This document shows positions 1 through 12,313 of a stretch of DNA of 64,000 nucleotides, in pieces. The notes beneath the pieces were generated by a model. It searched no databases. It was not told where the DNA came from and worked only from the letters and a program-made list of their open reading frames with translations. Each line of letters opens with the position of its first letter. The first letter of the stretch is position 1. The translations under genes and the position numbers were made by a program. This DNA comes from Phoebastria nigripes. Lineage: Eukaryota; Chordata; Aves; Procellariiformes; Diomedeidae. The stretch is taken from NCBI GenBank assembly GCA_035582835.1, contig JAYKAV010002662.1, forward strand, positions 1,562,902 to 1,626,901, given 5' to 3'.

Positions 1-3000
1 TGGAGGAACGCAGTGCATCTTCCAGCACGCACCCAGCTGCCAAAGCTATGGCAGAGGCCTTTTTCAAGAGGACTAGCATGTTGATCTTAGCTCAAGTAGC
101 TCTTTTGAGCTGGAATAGGTTAGAGACCAGCCTCTGGAGCAAACCAGCAGCAGATTTGAGGTGAGAGGGTCCGGATGGAGGGTGACAGGAGTGAAAAGAG
201 CAGGTTGGGAATGTCTCCATCAGCACAACTGAATCCAGAAGGAGATGCATGTTGACAGCCTCAGTGTCTAGCTTTCGACAACTGATTTGGCAAATTTAGG
301 CCTGTGCAAATAACTAAGAGCAGATGTGTCAAATGGTTTTTATTTCCTAGAATTAACACTAGATACAAGAATACTAAAGGAAGTTGCCTGTATATCCCCG
401 CTGTGGGAGTCTCCCTGACCCTCTCATCCTTTCTCTTTACCATTCCCAGACCAGATACTGCTTTCGCTTGTGCTAGAATAAATTAGTTTGACTGGAGCCA
501 CAGAAGATATTAACCAGCACACACGAGAGCCGAGGAGGACTAGCTCTTTTCACACCATTTGCTGTGTACACGCAGATAATGAGTTTGTCTGTTACTTGCT
601 TTTAGTCTCCTGTCGCAAGTCCTTTCGACGCAGGGGGCTCACCCTACAACATAACATCTCTCCTGATTTCCGCTGTAACAGAAGTGCTTTCGAGATTCCA
701 TTTATAACTCTGTTCGCACAAAATATGACAGTTTTAGCTATATTGGAAGACCAGCCTGACCCTGGCAGCCGCCAGCACTGTGATCAGAATAGTTATCAGA
801 CAAAACCTGGTATGGGATGTCTGGCTGTGATGCTGTGGCAATGGAGGAACATATCTGTTCTTGCAAGAATGCAATCCATGCAGCACTGGCAGCGATAATC
901 AGTAAAGCACAGCCCTGCAAAAACAGACAGGTGGAGTAGGATTCATCTCAAAGTCAGGCACACAAGTCTGAGCTAGCCATTCTGGACTCCCCTTACGGTC
1001 CATGGGGAAAAACAGGTTCTTTCAGAGAGTGACTCATCTCACCCTAAAATAGGTCAGAGGAACTGCTCTCCAGCAGCATCTGACTCCTCTCCACAGGCTA
1101 TAAAGGGAACCTGAGGGAGACCAGTTCAGGTTTAAGCAACTTATTTTCACTTGTCTAACGTTCATTAGTATGAATCTCAGCCACAGCCAGGCTGTACAAA
1201 GTTTTCCAGAGTCAGTGGGAGTCATGTCAAAGGGCTTTGGACCCTGGTCACGGTCTGAGTCAGATTCTGCATTTCCCAGAAAATCCCTGAATGTAAAGAG
1301 CCGGGCAGGACTGAGCCAGAAGGAAAAAATGTGCACCTTAGCCCTGTTTTCTGGAAAATAACAACAGACAGGCAGTGCATCCAAACAAGGGTATTCTGTC
1401 TTTTATTTAAAAAAATTGAGCAGTGTAAGACACTGCAGAGTTCGGTGTGGCATCCTTTTTCCCGGTTATCCTTCCAGTGAAAATAAGTTCACACTTCTCA
1501 GTGTCACAATTCTTGGGACTCGTATCATCTTTCAGCCCAATGCATTCTTCTTCCTCTGGATTTTCCCATTGATCTAAAATATGTTGAAGTCAATGAAAAT
1601 CCACGATGCTCGGTAAGACGCGCCAGTGCTTCGCAAGAATCNCTCGCTGTGAGAAGGGCACCAGATTTCTTGCTAACTCCTCCTTTCACCCTCTCTCAGC
1701 AGAAGCTGATGACAGGATTATTTTTTATCAAGATGCAGATACTACACACAACCAGCACAAAAGATCAGTGATTAGCCTTTGGATAAGCAGCCAAGATTGC
1801 TTTTTCCTGACCTTATCAATCTGGCATTTGAATTTCTAGGGAGCTTCAGTGAGTGGGTTTTCTCAGGAAGCTGAAATCCTTTTTTTTAACCCTCATGCAA
1901 AGTTTCTGCTAACTTCACTGGAATTAGTCTCTCATTCAGGATAAAACCAGATAGCCGTCCATGAGTTGTCTGAGATCAGGAAGGTCTTCAGGTTGCCAGG
2001 GACTTCCTTTTCCTTCCTTTGCCCCACATTTCGACACAGCCCATAAAATGAGAACGAGTTGTTTCCTGTGGAGTAGAACAGGGACAAAAATACCCAAATG
2101 CATGTGGATGTCTACCTGCAAGCTACACATCTGAGCTTCCATTGGAGATCTAGGGTGCAATTCTGCTGCTTAAAGGCAGACATCTGGTCCTGTCTGAGAT
2201 GCCTGAGGGCATCTGAGATGTCTGCACAGGGCTGGCAGGTACAACACAGGAGCTGCAGGAAACTCTTCTTGAAATCCCCACCATTTGGTACTCAAGCTCC
2301 AGAGCCCAAATACCCCATTTTCTATTCAGCCCCAGCAAATGATGAATCATNTAGGCATTCAAAAATGCAGTTTGACTGGGCATCTACTGATAGGTGCTGA
2401 GTACCTGCAAAATTATAGATCTGTACAAGGAGCAAGAGATCTTGCTCCCTTTCAGATTCTCCTTAAAAGAAATTTTCAAATTCAGGACTGAACTGCTCAG
2501 ATAATGCTTGTTTGTATCTGCAGTGGAACAGGGAATTTTTTTCCTCTCCCTGTGGCCCTCCAGTACTGTTTTACTGACTGAGCAGGACACTTTTAAAAAC
2601 AACATCTCCTGAGGGCTGAGGAGCCAGAAGCCCACAGCCTGCTTTGGGTCCACATGCCTCGGTCCCTCCTTGCAGTTCCTGTGGCCTTTTAAACAATAAA
2701 ATCCCATCAAGTCCACATCTGTCAATCTGCAGGGGTTTGGAGGAAGTGCACAGGGCAGCTTGGAAAGGCAGGTCCATGTAATGTGTTTTGTTCAAAGCAA
2801 AACCCATCCTTCCCTGTCCTTGTGATTGAACCAGTGCTGAAGGACTGAGCCAAGGGGCCATTGTAAATAGGAGCAATGAAGCTCTTGAGAATTGGCCAGG
2901 TGGCTTTGCATTGCAGTGTGGACCTCAGAGTAAGATATTCTGGCACAGAGAACAACCCTCCACATATTCAGCACTCTGCTTTCCACCTTCTGACCTGCAA

Positions 3001-3640
3001 TGCTCCTGAAAGGATCCTTTCTGAGGCTGTCGCTGCTGCAAGCCTGCAGATCCTTTCTCTGGCAGAAGCAGATGCAGGAACTGGGGTTGGGATGAGCATT
3101 TTTAACAGCATTTGGTGGTTTTCTCACCTACATTAATGCCAACTCTGGGAGGCAACACGAGCACCACATTAATTCCGGCCAAGCTTTGCAACAAGACCCC
3201 GTCTCCAAGTGCTTTGTAGAAGACAGCAAAAGCATTGTGGGCTCCCCAGGGAGGAAATCCTACCAGGTCTTAGTGAAGCACATTGATCCCAACCCCTGTT
3301 TACAGGCAGAGGTTAAGCTGAGCATTTGGCTTTCAGGTCTTCTTGGGTGAGAAGCACAGAAGCAGCCACAGCAAGGCAGTAAAGGGAGTCCTGGCATGTC
3401 TTACAAAGGAGAACAGACTGAGTAAGCATGAAGAAGTCATGTTTTGGATATAGGAAACAGTCAGCCAGGGGAGGGTTTGCTTTGCCAGTCAACAGGTCTT
3501 ATCTGCACCCTCTGTTTTGCTTCCGTGTGGAGTCCTCCTCAAAGGCTACGCTTCCCAACAAGACCCTGCAGCCTGTCTCCTGTGCGCAGGCAGTTCAGTG
3601 GAAAGCAGTGCATTTATTTTTAGCTTTGTGTAGCAATTAG
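1..3640. other. Non-coding stretch, nothing recognised
   Basis: No open frame here exceeds about 140 codons, and frames on the two strands overlap one another, as expected by chance. I recognise no protein family, RNA gene or transposon. The sequence is of ordinary complexity and contains isolated Ns at 1642 and 2351. Around 1210-1260 there are short stretches faintly like the palindromic MITE-like repeats seen later in the window (TGGGAGTC and GGGCTTTGGA), but too little to call an element. Confidence 0.7.
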
Positions 3641-3644
3641 GCAA

Positions 3645-3662
3645 TGTGTGTGTGTGTGTGTG
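3645..3662. repeat. (TG)n dinucleotide microsatellite followed by a G-run
   Basis: About nine TG units are followed directly by a run of G up to about 3668. This is an ordinary vertebrate microsatellite and its length probably varies between individuals. Purine-pyrimidine alternation could allow Z-DNA, but the tract is short. Confidence 0.9.
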
Positions 3663-3668
3663 GGGGGG

Positions 3669-5030
3669 ATGTTCTTAGGAAGCAAATTTTGGACAGTTTC
3701 CTTAAAAAGATAAGACCTATCCCATTTCAGTAGGGGAAAATAGTTAGCACAGAAAACCACTGGGAGCTTTCTGTTACGTGTCTTGTTCTTGTGAAAGTCG
3801 CCTACTGACACCCTTGGATTTAAGCCAAGCATCTATCTGAACAACAGGAACCTTCTTCCAAATTGCCTATCCGCCCCAGCCAGGTATGTTCCCTCCGATC
3901 CCTGGGGACATTGCAGACAGGTATTTCCTGGGCCTGGCTGTGATTCCCCTCGTTCCTCTCCATTGCCTGCCACCTGGGATTCACCACCGCACCTCTCCAT
4001 CTGCTGATGGGATCCTGTGACCTCCTTGAGCAGCTTCAGACAAAACCAGAGCCTTTGTTACGGCTGGGAGATTTTGCACAAAGCAGATGAGTGCTCAGCA
4101 GACCGTCTACTGGGTGACCTTGGGAAGGGAGCAGTAACATGAGGGAAGGGAGGAAGGCAATTGTCTTGCACTGGCACAGCTGCTTACCCAGGGAATATCT
4201 ATTCAGACTTAGGAGCAAACAGATGGTTTTCTCCCACTGGCCAATCCATTCTTGCTTTTTCTTCTGACACTGCCAAAAAGTGTCACAGCAAGACTGGTGA
4301 TTCTCCTCTGCATCCCGAATGGACATACATTGTCCTCTCTGTCCCAGGTGGAGATAATGCAAAAGCACAAGTGACCAAACTCAGGTTGCAAAAGGTGGAT
4401 AACGAAGTTTCTTGACCTATTGGCTTGAGTCAAAAGTGCAGCTTTCCCTGTCCAGCCTCAGGTCTGCTTGTGCCACCACCATGCACAGCTGTTTCCCTGC
4501 AAGGCTGCTGGCCATAACAAGGGGAAATAGGAGGCTTGTGACAGAGCCAGGGACTGAATCGTGTTTCAGCAGCTTGGGCATATCCGTGTGCTCTAAGCCA
4601 AGAGGCATGCAAACTGCTCAGCAACGAACAACTGCTCCAGCAGCCCACAGCCGAAACGAAACACACTTGGGCACGTCAGCCGCTGACCCAACCCACCATG
4701 GAGGTAACCGTAAGATTGTGTTATCGCAGGGTCAAAGCTGCATCTTCCGCTTGGGAAATAAATGTCCCTGCTTTGTTGTAGTAGTTATATAGAGGCAAGA
4801 GACCATTATGCAGCAATTATGCTCTACCTCAGTGATGTTATCTCTTAACTGCATGTTTGCAAGTGCTTCTACTTGCAGGGTGGGTGCAAGGAGGAAGGTG
4901 AAGTGGGATTGCCTGTCTGGGAGATATGGAGTGCCCAAGGGACCTGCACCATTGCTAATTCTTAGGCTGTAAAAGTACAGTTGCACTTTTGCACCAGACA
5001 AGAGTTTATACCTGTCTCAGCCCAGGAATG
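3669..5030. other. Non-coding stretch, nothing recognised
   Basis: The longest frame (4412-4792, +, 126 codons) has no recognisable motif and overlaps minus-strand frames of similar length. I see no repeat family with confidence. Confidence 0.65.
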
Positions 5031-5036
5031 AACTTC

Positions 5037-5064
5037 AAATGGTGCAAATGGTGCAAGTGGTGCA
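5037..5064. repeat. Short tandem repeat, about three 9-bp units
   Basis: Three consecutive units read AAATGGTGC, AAATGGTGC and AAGTGGTGC. The array is too short to be a satellite. It is a local slippage product with one substitution in the last unit. Confidence 0.85.
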
Positions 5065-7810
5065 GGCCTGCACAGCCTGGACTTTATCATCAGCCCAAGC
5101 AAAACTCTCAAAGTGCCAAGGGTGCTCAGATATACCCTTGAAAAACTGACTTTTTATGGANAAACACAAGAACAATCATTCAATACACAGACGTTTTCTA
5201 TCTCCTTCCTTTTCTTTAGAATTTTGTACAAATCCGTGGCCATCCAGGAACATCTGGTCCATCNTTACATTGCACAACATGACCACTTGCAGCTTGATGT
5301 CGCCTGCAGAAACAGAACTCAGAACCACCCGTCCTAAAAAGCGTCTGATACTCCAGCAAAAGAATTGTCACTGGTGGCTGCCAGAACACGGCATAAGACA
5401 CATTATTTGCAGTGCTGCTTCTTTCCAATGTACGGCAGCAATACACATAAACATCTGCCTGTGTACTACGGCGTGGCTGATGATTTTTAAAGACTTAGCC
5501 TTGGATCTTGAAAGACAGTTTGGTGCATAAATCCAAGGAAATCAATCAGGAATTAGGTTTCTAAGTACTTCGGCTGATGTGTGTATCTGTTCCTTAATTC
5601 CAAGATCCGTGTTCTCTCTACTAGATTCGCTGCCTCTCCAGTCCTCTAGACTTTTTATTTTGGACCTGGAGCCACAGTTCCCTGTTTAGGACATCGTCAC
5701 AGCCTCCAAAGGAATTAATTTTAATATTTCCAAGTATTGCAATTAGCTGGGTGCCTTCATCTTTGGTTAACTCCAAATTCTGATGGTAGCTGCAGTTGTA
5801 CATTGAGTTTTCTGTCACTGACATAGTCACATTGGTACAAGCCCATGTAGATGTCTGGCTGAAGGTGGACCTCATTCACAGGGGACAATCTTTCCAACCA
5901 CCACAAGCTTGAGGCTAGGCCTCATATAGCAGTGTTGTTGGAGTGAGAGAGGAAAACCCCAGAAATACCAGTCCTCTAAAGATGCCCTTTGAGCACTGAC
6001 CACAGAACTGAGAAGGTGTGTTTGACTGTCCTTGGCTCTCATGGGGCTGAGCAACGAGATGACCTTGGCTCTGGGACCTGAGATGATACCTCTGCTCGCA
6101 GACTCTCCTGGTACTAGAGCCATGAAGAGATACGGACATCTCACACCATNGGGATGAGATTGATTGAAATTATCACGAGTGTGGCAGAAGCTAAGGACTA
6201 CAAAATGGGTTGCGACCTGTCAATGCTACTTGCTTTTTATGGTACCGGTGTTATTTTAATTAAACCTTTGATGGCTCAGCAGGTTGGTGATCTTTTCATT
6301 TGCTTTTTGAATTGAAAACTCAACTGAGAGCTATGTGCAGGCTCAGAGGGAATGATCTGCCTTCGGTTCCCTGGTGGGACATGGTCTTATGCTTCTGACC
6401 TGACCGATAACTGGTGTGACCACATGCCTTCCTGTGTTTCACTGCTGCTTAAAACCTCTCTGAGATAATAAGCCTTTTTAGCNCGATTCTTTTTTTTTTA
6501 ATTCACATGTTTGAAAAGTAATTATGCTCAGCACTTTTTCCACCATGATGATACTGGAAATCTGGTTGCTTCAGAGTCCCTGGGCACACATCAGCACCTC
6601 GTCACAACCTGGAATGTTTTCTGCCAGGAATGATGAGATGCGACGGTTCCCATTGAAGGATATTCCTCCCAGATAATTCCAGTTTCCAAGGTCCCAGGCT
6701 TTGAAGATAAACTTGTTGCTTGTTTGGTTTCCTAGCAACTTCTGCTCTGCAGCAGAAATGCATTCCTGGGACCCCGCTCTCGCTGATGCTCGGAGCCAAG
6801 ATGTGCTCTGCTCCGGTGAAAGCAACCGCCTGAAAACACGGGAGTGGACCTGCTGTGNGAAAGCAGGATCAAAACCTCTGATTAGATCCACCAGTCTCCC
6901 CCGGACTTTGTCGTTAAACACAAATCTCATTTTAAGTTAAAACAACACATCTGGCCAGCCCTGAAGGTGGATGTAGCTCGGGTTTGGCTGGTTGTCCAGG
7001 TTCTTGCTGGTGAATTTGGCACTGATGCCACAACATGGCTAAACCAATAATCCTGGGCCAAACACCCCCACCTTCACTGGGGCTTTAATCCAGGCTGAGC
7101 TCAGATGAGAAACCCAAGGATCCAGCTTGCCATGAAACATGATAGGGCAAATCATCACCACCAGTGAGACTGCTCAGATGTGAATCTAGAGAATCTAGAG
7201 AAAAGAGCAGGTTTGGCCACCTGTAAGGCACGTGAGTGTCAGCCTTGGTATTTTTATTAAGTTGTTCAGAAGAACAAGGAGCAAACCTACCTTAATCTGT
7301 GTCTTGCCTGGTTATAGATATGTATTTCATGATTTCTTCTGGTTATTAGAAGCTCACCCCCACTTCAACATTTATTTAGATGCTTCAGCTCCAATGTCCC
7401 AAGGGAATTCTGCAAGCTCAGATTCAGTTTCACAGAGCTGCATCCAAGGCGAGTGAAGGGCAGACCTAGAAGATATTGAATCTGATTCTGCTTTGTATCA
7501 TCTCGCGTGTTCTGTTTTTGAAGGCGTTGCTCATCGGATGCCTGGTGCCATGGGAAAAGATCTCTCTTCCATTTGTGTCCTAGTTAAGAAAGTAAAAGAT
7601 GATCAGTTCTCTAGCTCAATGGAATAATAGCAAAAAGAGCAACATGTTGATATCAAAGAAACTTCTAAAGGGACCCTGAAAGTCATAGGGTTTCAGTGTG
7701 TGAGGTGCTGTGTCAAGAAATAGGAACAGGACAATCCTGTGCTAAAGCAATGGCCACCTAAGTAGCTGCAGCATGGAAGGAAGAAGTCCCTTGCTTTTCA
7801 GACAGGCAAG
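5065..7810. other. Non-coding stretch with two curious minus-strand open frames
   Basis: Two minus-strand frames look more protein-like than average: 5621-5875 (84 codons, with NVT and NCS sequons) and 6571-6930 (119 codons, interrupted by one N). Neither shows a domain I know, a convincing splice context or a partner exon, so I do not call them genes. The rest is unique sequence with Ns at 5161, 5264, 6150, 6483 and 6858. Confidence 0.55.
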
Positions 7811-7814
7811 GCAT

Positions 7815-7905
7815 TCCTAAAATGGTTTATGGTCACAAGAAGCAATGAGTTCTTGATCTTGGGGCTGAACAGGGGTCTTCTGAATCCCAGTATTACACTT
7901 TTACA
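7815..7905 (-). repeat. MIR-type SINE remnant, reverse orientation
   Basis: The segment contains GGTCACAAGAAGC, then GGGGCTGAACAGGGGTCTTC and TGAATCCCAG. This follows the reverse complement of the MIR middle region (ggtcacacagcaagt, then a Gln/Glu-like gaaccc box, then ggtctnctgactcccag). Only the central part is preserved, with many substitutions, so the insertion is old. The assignment is from a remembered consensus. Confidence 0.6.
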
Positions 7906-10085
7906 TAGAGACTTATTCTGAATTTGTCTAATAAATTTGATCAGAGCTGTCAATGTGAAGAATTTCATCCTATTTCAGTTAGCTCGGGGCATTCTTTCCT
8001 GAGGATAATCTTTAGCGAATATAGCACTGCATTGTTACAGCACTGTATTATGGTCCAGGGAACAAACTGAACGTATTGTTCAGTCTGAATTATATCATAT
8101 TACTGTCAAGGATATTCCTTCTAAAAGCTGACACCTTTTAATTACCTTTGTGAGACTCTGGGAAAAATGGTATCCTGGGAAAAAAAAAATGCTTGGCACT
8201 CACTTTGTTAGTTTTAGCTTGATGTTCATTTCTAGCCATTCATATAGGGCTGAGTCATAGAAGAGAAGCTCGTAAGAGAATCATGAACAAGCTGTCTGGC
8301 TTGAGAAAATTGGGAGCCATTCAAAGTGTGCATTGCCTCATCTCATAGTTAGTGGCAGGAGCTATTAGACGCTCTGGAGAGTCTGAAACTAGAGAGGGCA
8401 TTTTTCTACCTGAATAGTTCTGCAGATAGACTGAAGATGGGACAAAAACAAGCTTTGGGAGAGAAAGAGACCTTCCCAGGCAGTGCTAGAATCAGATGTA
8501 CCATTAAAATCAGATGCAATCATTCCTCACCTGCCCAGGGCATCTCTAAATCTCTCTTGACAATCTTTTCCTTCTGTCTTTAGGCAACATTTTTCACCTC
8601 CGCTGAGCTAGTTTGAAACCTTTAATTCCATTCTGCCTGTTCTTCCAAGAACGTGGTGCGACAAGTGGAAACTCATCTCCATATGGGAGAAGAAGGGGGT
8701 GGGGGGACATTGCATGAATATTAAAACATTTGCAGTTGTAAAGTGTTGGGTCATGAATTAAAACAGCACACCTCGGGCAAGCAGCATGGTGCCAGAGCCA
8801 CGCTGACATGCAGGATGTCCCAGGAGGGTTGGCAGCAGTGCTTCGGGGGGATGCCTGCATTGCCACATAGGTGGGCTTGCCAGGTTAGGGCTCTGGGCTT
8901 AGCAGAGGTGCTCCAGGATTGAGATGCTTTGGAGGAGGATGCACAAAAACCCCGAGTGGTGTAAACCTGCCAGTGCAGGAAGCTGGTTCTCCCCTTGCCA
9001 GTGAGGCTGGAGGCAGCATTACAACCCCTTTTAAACATTCATCCTCTCCGTGTGAGTGCTCCGATTTATCCATGTTTGGTAAGGGACGCTCTTCCTTCCT
9101 GGGCCAAACCACTTGCAGCTCAGTGTGGTGAAGGAAAGGTTTTGTTCTGCCGATGCCGTTTGGCAGCGGAGGCTGTGAAGCTTTGGTCCTGCTCTGGTTG
9201 CAGATGGTGACCCAGGATGCCCGTCCCCCTTGGCTGAAAAGTGGAAGGGAAGAGGTCAGGTCTAAGCAAAGCACCTTGTTCCTGCTCTTCGTGCTGATAA
9301 GGTACCAGAAAGGTTGTGCAAGCCCTATCAGAAGATGAGAATGTGCCTGCGGCCCTACGCTTAGTAAGCTCAGTGTAAAATGGATACTCTCTGATGAGTA
9401 GTACATGGGGTAGTTTAAGCCTTGAAGGTTTCTAAGGTGTTTTGGGCCATCAGAGCTTGAAGGGGGTGAAACGCAGTAGATGTCTGAGGCAGGGACCATA
9501 AATGCTGCATTAGTATCAGGTGAAAATAGGAAGCAGAATATATTCAGGGAACAGGAACAGAGAAGAGTGACCCTGGCAGTGCTATCATTTCATGGAACTG
9601 GGTCTCTGCTTCCCACACTGATGTACATCATAAGGTCTTTGGCAAATATGCAGGAGCACCTAGGAGAGTGGCTTGCTCCAATGTCTGGAGTCACTGCATT
9701 TCACTAGGAAACCTGTTTTTGGAGACCTTGCAACTCTAACTCTGAATCTATTACCCTAAGCCTAGACAAATGAGCCTGTGATTTGTGTTATGAGAAAGCT
9801 GATGAGCTGTAGGCGAGCAAGATGAATCTGGTGAAACTGGCAAACTTAGGATGCTCAGCTTCGGAGGAGTTATAAAGCAGAATGGGAAGACCAGGGACGT
9901 GCTCAGAGAGCTCAAGCCCGGAGAGAGGCCACTGCTGCGGCAAAGCATCTGCTACAGAGACCTCTTTGCCAACTGCGAGATTTTGGGAAGGAGCTGCTGG
10001 TGACCCAGAAAAGCGCGTTTCCTACTGCATGCAGGCAGCACCAGCATGCCTCCCTGTCCAGGTGTTCCTCCAGCATCATTGCAAA
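7906..10085. other. Non-coding stretch including a 204-codon minus-strand frame
   Basis: The minus-strand frame 8885-9499 starts at ATG and is one of the longest in the window. It is rich in Ser, Pro and Leu, matches no family I know, and is overlapped by several plus-strand frames. A G-rich patch lies near 8694-8706. I see no transposon with confidence. Confidence 0.6.
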
Positions 10086-10089
10086 TATT

Positions 10090-10190
10090 TGCTGAGGGGT
10101 ATCAAAAGGGACAACCAGACCAGGGTGCCTCAGTTTCCCAACTGGAAGGATGGGATAACAGTGCTCATGACTTCTGCAAGGGGCTTGATC
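10090..10190 (+). repeat. MIR-type SINE remnant, forward orientation
   Basis: The diagnostic stretch is TGCCTCAGTTTCCCAACTGG followed by AAGGATGGGATAACAGTGCT. This matches the MIR segment in which tgcctcagtttcc is followed by tgtaaaatggggataataat. The tRNA-derived head is not recognisable. Confidence 0.65.
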
Positions 10191-10669
10191 CCTGCTCACA
10201 GGCAGTGCCAGGTCAGAGCAGACAGCAGCTCTCATTCCCTTGATGGATTTGCATGTTATTTCACTTCCTGGCCCAATCTTTTATGCAGCGTGTCTGGTTG
10301 AGAAGATACAATATCCCTGGAGAGTGCAGTGGCTGGGAACTTGGTTTTAGCTTCCCCTTGGCACAGTAGTCCTTTACTGATGGCTGTATTGGCCCTGCCT
10401 TACCATGGAGATGTGTTTCTCCTGAATGACGTTATCACAGATGGGGTTGAGAGCTGTCTGGTTTTTGAACGCAAGGGGACGATTCAGTCCTTTTGTGAGA
10501 GCTGATCAACTGCAGTAAATAAAGCTGCAGCTTGTGGGAGTAACAATTAAAGCCCATTATAACCTGCTTAACTAGTCAGGGACTGAAGTGCCTGGAAGAA
10601 CTTGCTCTGTCCTTCCTGAGTGCTGTTTTGCTTTACCCATTTGCCTGATTTGGGAAAAAGATCGTATTT

Positions 10670-10690
10670 GGGGGCGGGGGGCNGGGGGGG
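10670..10690 (+). repeat. Triple G-run (G5, G6, G7), possible G-quadruplex
   Basis: Runs of five, six and seven G are separated by C and by CN (the N is at 10683). Long G-runs can be split, so an intramolecular four-tract quadruplex is possible. The embedded N shows that the assembler was unsure here, so run lengths are uncertain. Confidence 0.7.
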
Positions 10691-10699
10691 TTAGCTTGT

Positions 10700-11220
10700 A
10701 ATTCCTGTTCTCACGACCAGGGCAGTGGTTCCCAGTTCCTAAAGATGACTGATATCACAGGGGAAAAAAAAAAAGTTTCCCAAGTGATCCCTCTGAATTA
10801 AGTATTTTGATTCACAGGACATGCAACACCTCATGTGTTCAGGACAGACAACACATCATAAATTAAACCAAACTGTGTTTCAGACCAATCTCTGAATGGA
10901 CCAAAACTGCAACTCCAATGCTTTCAGTGGAGACACCTGGAAGAAGGACGAGTCAGTGTGGCATCTCCACGTGTGAACCTGCCTTGAGATGCTTGGTGGA
11001 GGTAATAGCATAGGCTTCTTGCTGGCTCACGCNGAGAGGTTTGGAGAAGGGAAAAGGGGGGCAGAGAGCCCATGTCTACGTGGAAAAGGCAGGGTCTGAG
11101 CTGCTAGGGCCTGTGAGTTGATGACTCACGGGCGGGATTTATGAGTGCTGAGCCATGGAAACTGCCTGGGTGTCTGATTGCCCCCGCTGCAAGGCAGGAA
11201 CACTCAAGAGCCACCTCAGC
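10700..11220. other. Non-coding stretch, nothing recognised
   Basis: The stretch holds an A-run near 10764-10774, one N at 11033, and no open frame or repeat family that I can identify. Confidence 0.65.
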
Positions 11221-11350
11221 CTTTTTTTCTCCTTTTTTTCTAGAAGAATACACACATGACAGGGCTTATCTCCACTGATTATCGCTCTGCTTTCAAGAAC
11301 TAGAAGGGAAAAAAACCCATGCCTTTTTCCTTCCCTCCCTCTCTTTTTAG
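11221..11350 (+). other. Pyrimidine-rich tracts ending in splice-acceptor-like TAG
   Basis: Two long T/C tracts each end in TAG, at about 11243 and at 11350. The second (TTCCCTCCCTCTCTTTTTAG) is an almost ideal vertebrate 3' splice-site context. It is directly followed by a frame that stays open to 11596. Pyrimidine tracts also arise by chance or from poly-A tails, so this is only suggestive. Confidence 0.35.
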
Positions 11351-12313
11351 GAGTGCTGCTCATGGCCACGTTTTTTGCATGCCTTCCAGATAAAATCAGA
11401 AAGGAATGGTAGCTTTTCCCAGGTCTTTAGTGCAGCTCAAGGCATTTGTTTATTTGGCTTGNGTGGCTTCTTTGTATGTTGCAGTGCTTTTATTTGGGGC
11501 AGCATTGGGACAGATGGTGTGTCAGTCATGGTCTGCAAAAGCCACAGGGGCCCATTGGGCTCATGGGCTTATGGCGTGGCCACAGCATACAAATAGGAGC
11601 TGGGGTTTTCTGTGCCAAAGTACGTGTCCGTGGGCTGCAGTGTTACCACACCCCATGGCTACTTGTCTGGGATTTTGGGATGCCTAGAAATCTTGGCCAA
11701 ATGGGCAAAGTCCTCAGATACCACAAGGTCGGGAGGTTCAGGAGGAGAAAGGGGACACCTCATGGGGAACTTCTCTACCAAGGACAAAGCTGCCCCTGAT
11801 GTCCTGGCTCAGGATGACCCAGGCCTTTTTTTACAGCTGGGTCAGTGGGAAACAAACAGCCTTCAGCACATGTCCAAGATGACATTAGCCAATCTGTCCA
11901 TCCATGTCCCCCTGCCACCACACACACAGACAGAGAAAGATAGACTTCTTCACTTTGCTGTGCTCTCCAGCAAGCCAAGTCAAAAAGGGAAAGGTGTACT
12001 TAAATGTTACACCACCCTGTTTGCAACAGTAAGACTGGCAGTTATTTGCTCTCTGCTCCTGGGGAAGGAAGGGCCAGCAGTTTTCAGGGAGGAAAATGCC
12101 ATCAAACCAAACCTGAAATACATGTGTTGGAGATATAATATCTATTCAACAATGGATGTTCTTGGCCGAGTTGTCATTGTTTATTTTGTATGGGAGGTGT
12201 TCACTAGAGGTCTGGTTTGTGCAAGACTTCCCTTCCCTCTCTGTGGACTCAATAGCATCTGTAACCTACTCCAGGTGGCAAAGCTCTTGTCCTCCCTCCT
12301 CTCCATCACATAA
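11351..12313 (+). other. Cluster of overlapping plus-strand open frames, probably not coding
   Basis: Frames covering 11375-11596, 11406-11687, 11446-11799 and 11612-12313 overlap in different registers. The last, 233 codons, is the longest in the window but begins at GTG. None contains a domain I recognise, and three registers being open at once argues for a local scarcity of stop codons. A terminal exon from 11351 to the TAG at 11594-11596 is the only arrangement with a splice signal. I do not call a gene. Confidence 0.4.

Noticed and set aside
1205..1260. Another palindromic MITE copy
   Set aside because: Only two short words match, and their order is not that of a palindrome arm.
6571..6930. 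119-codon minus-strand frame with protein-like composition
   Set aside because: Interrupted by an N, no known domain, no acceptor or donor signals found at its edges.
8885..9499. 204-codon minus-strand frame starting at ATG
   Set aside because: Ser/Pro/Leu-rich, no domain, and overlapped by several plus-strand frames. Its length is compatible with chance in 64 kb of moderate GC.
11612..12313. Longest open frame of the window, 233 codons on the plus strand
   Set aside because: It begins at GTG, overlaps frames in other registers just upstream, has no recognisable domain and no clear splice boundaries.
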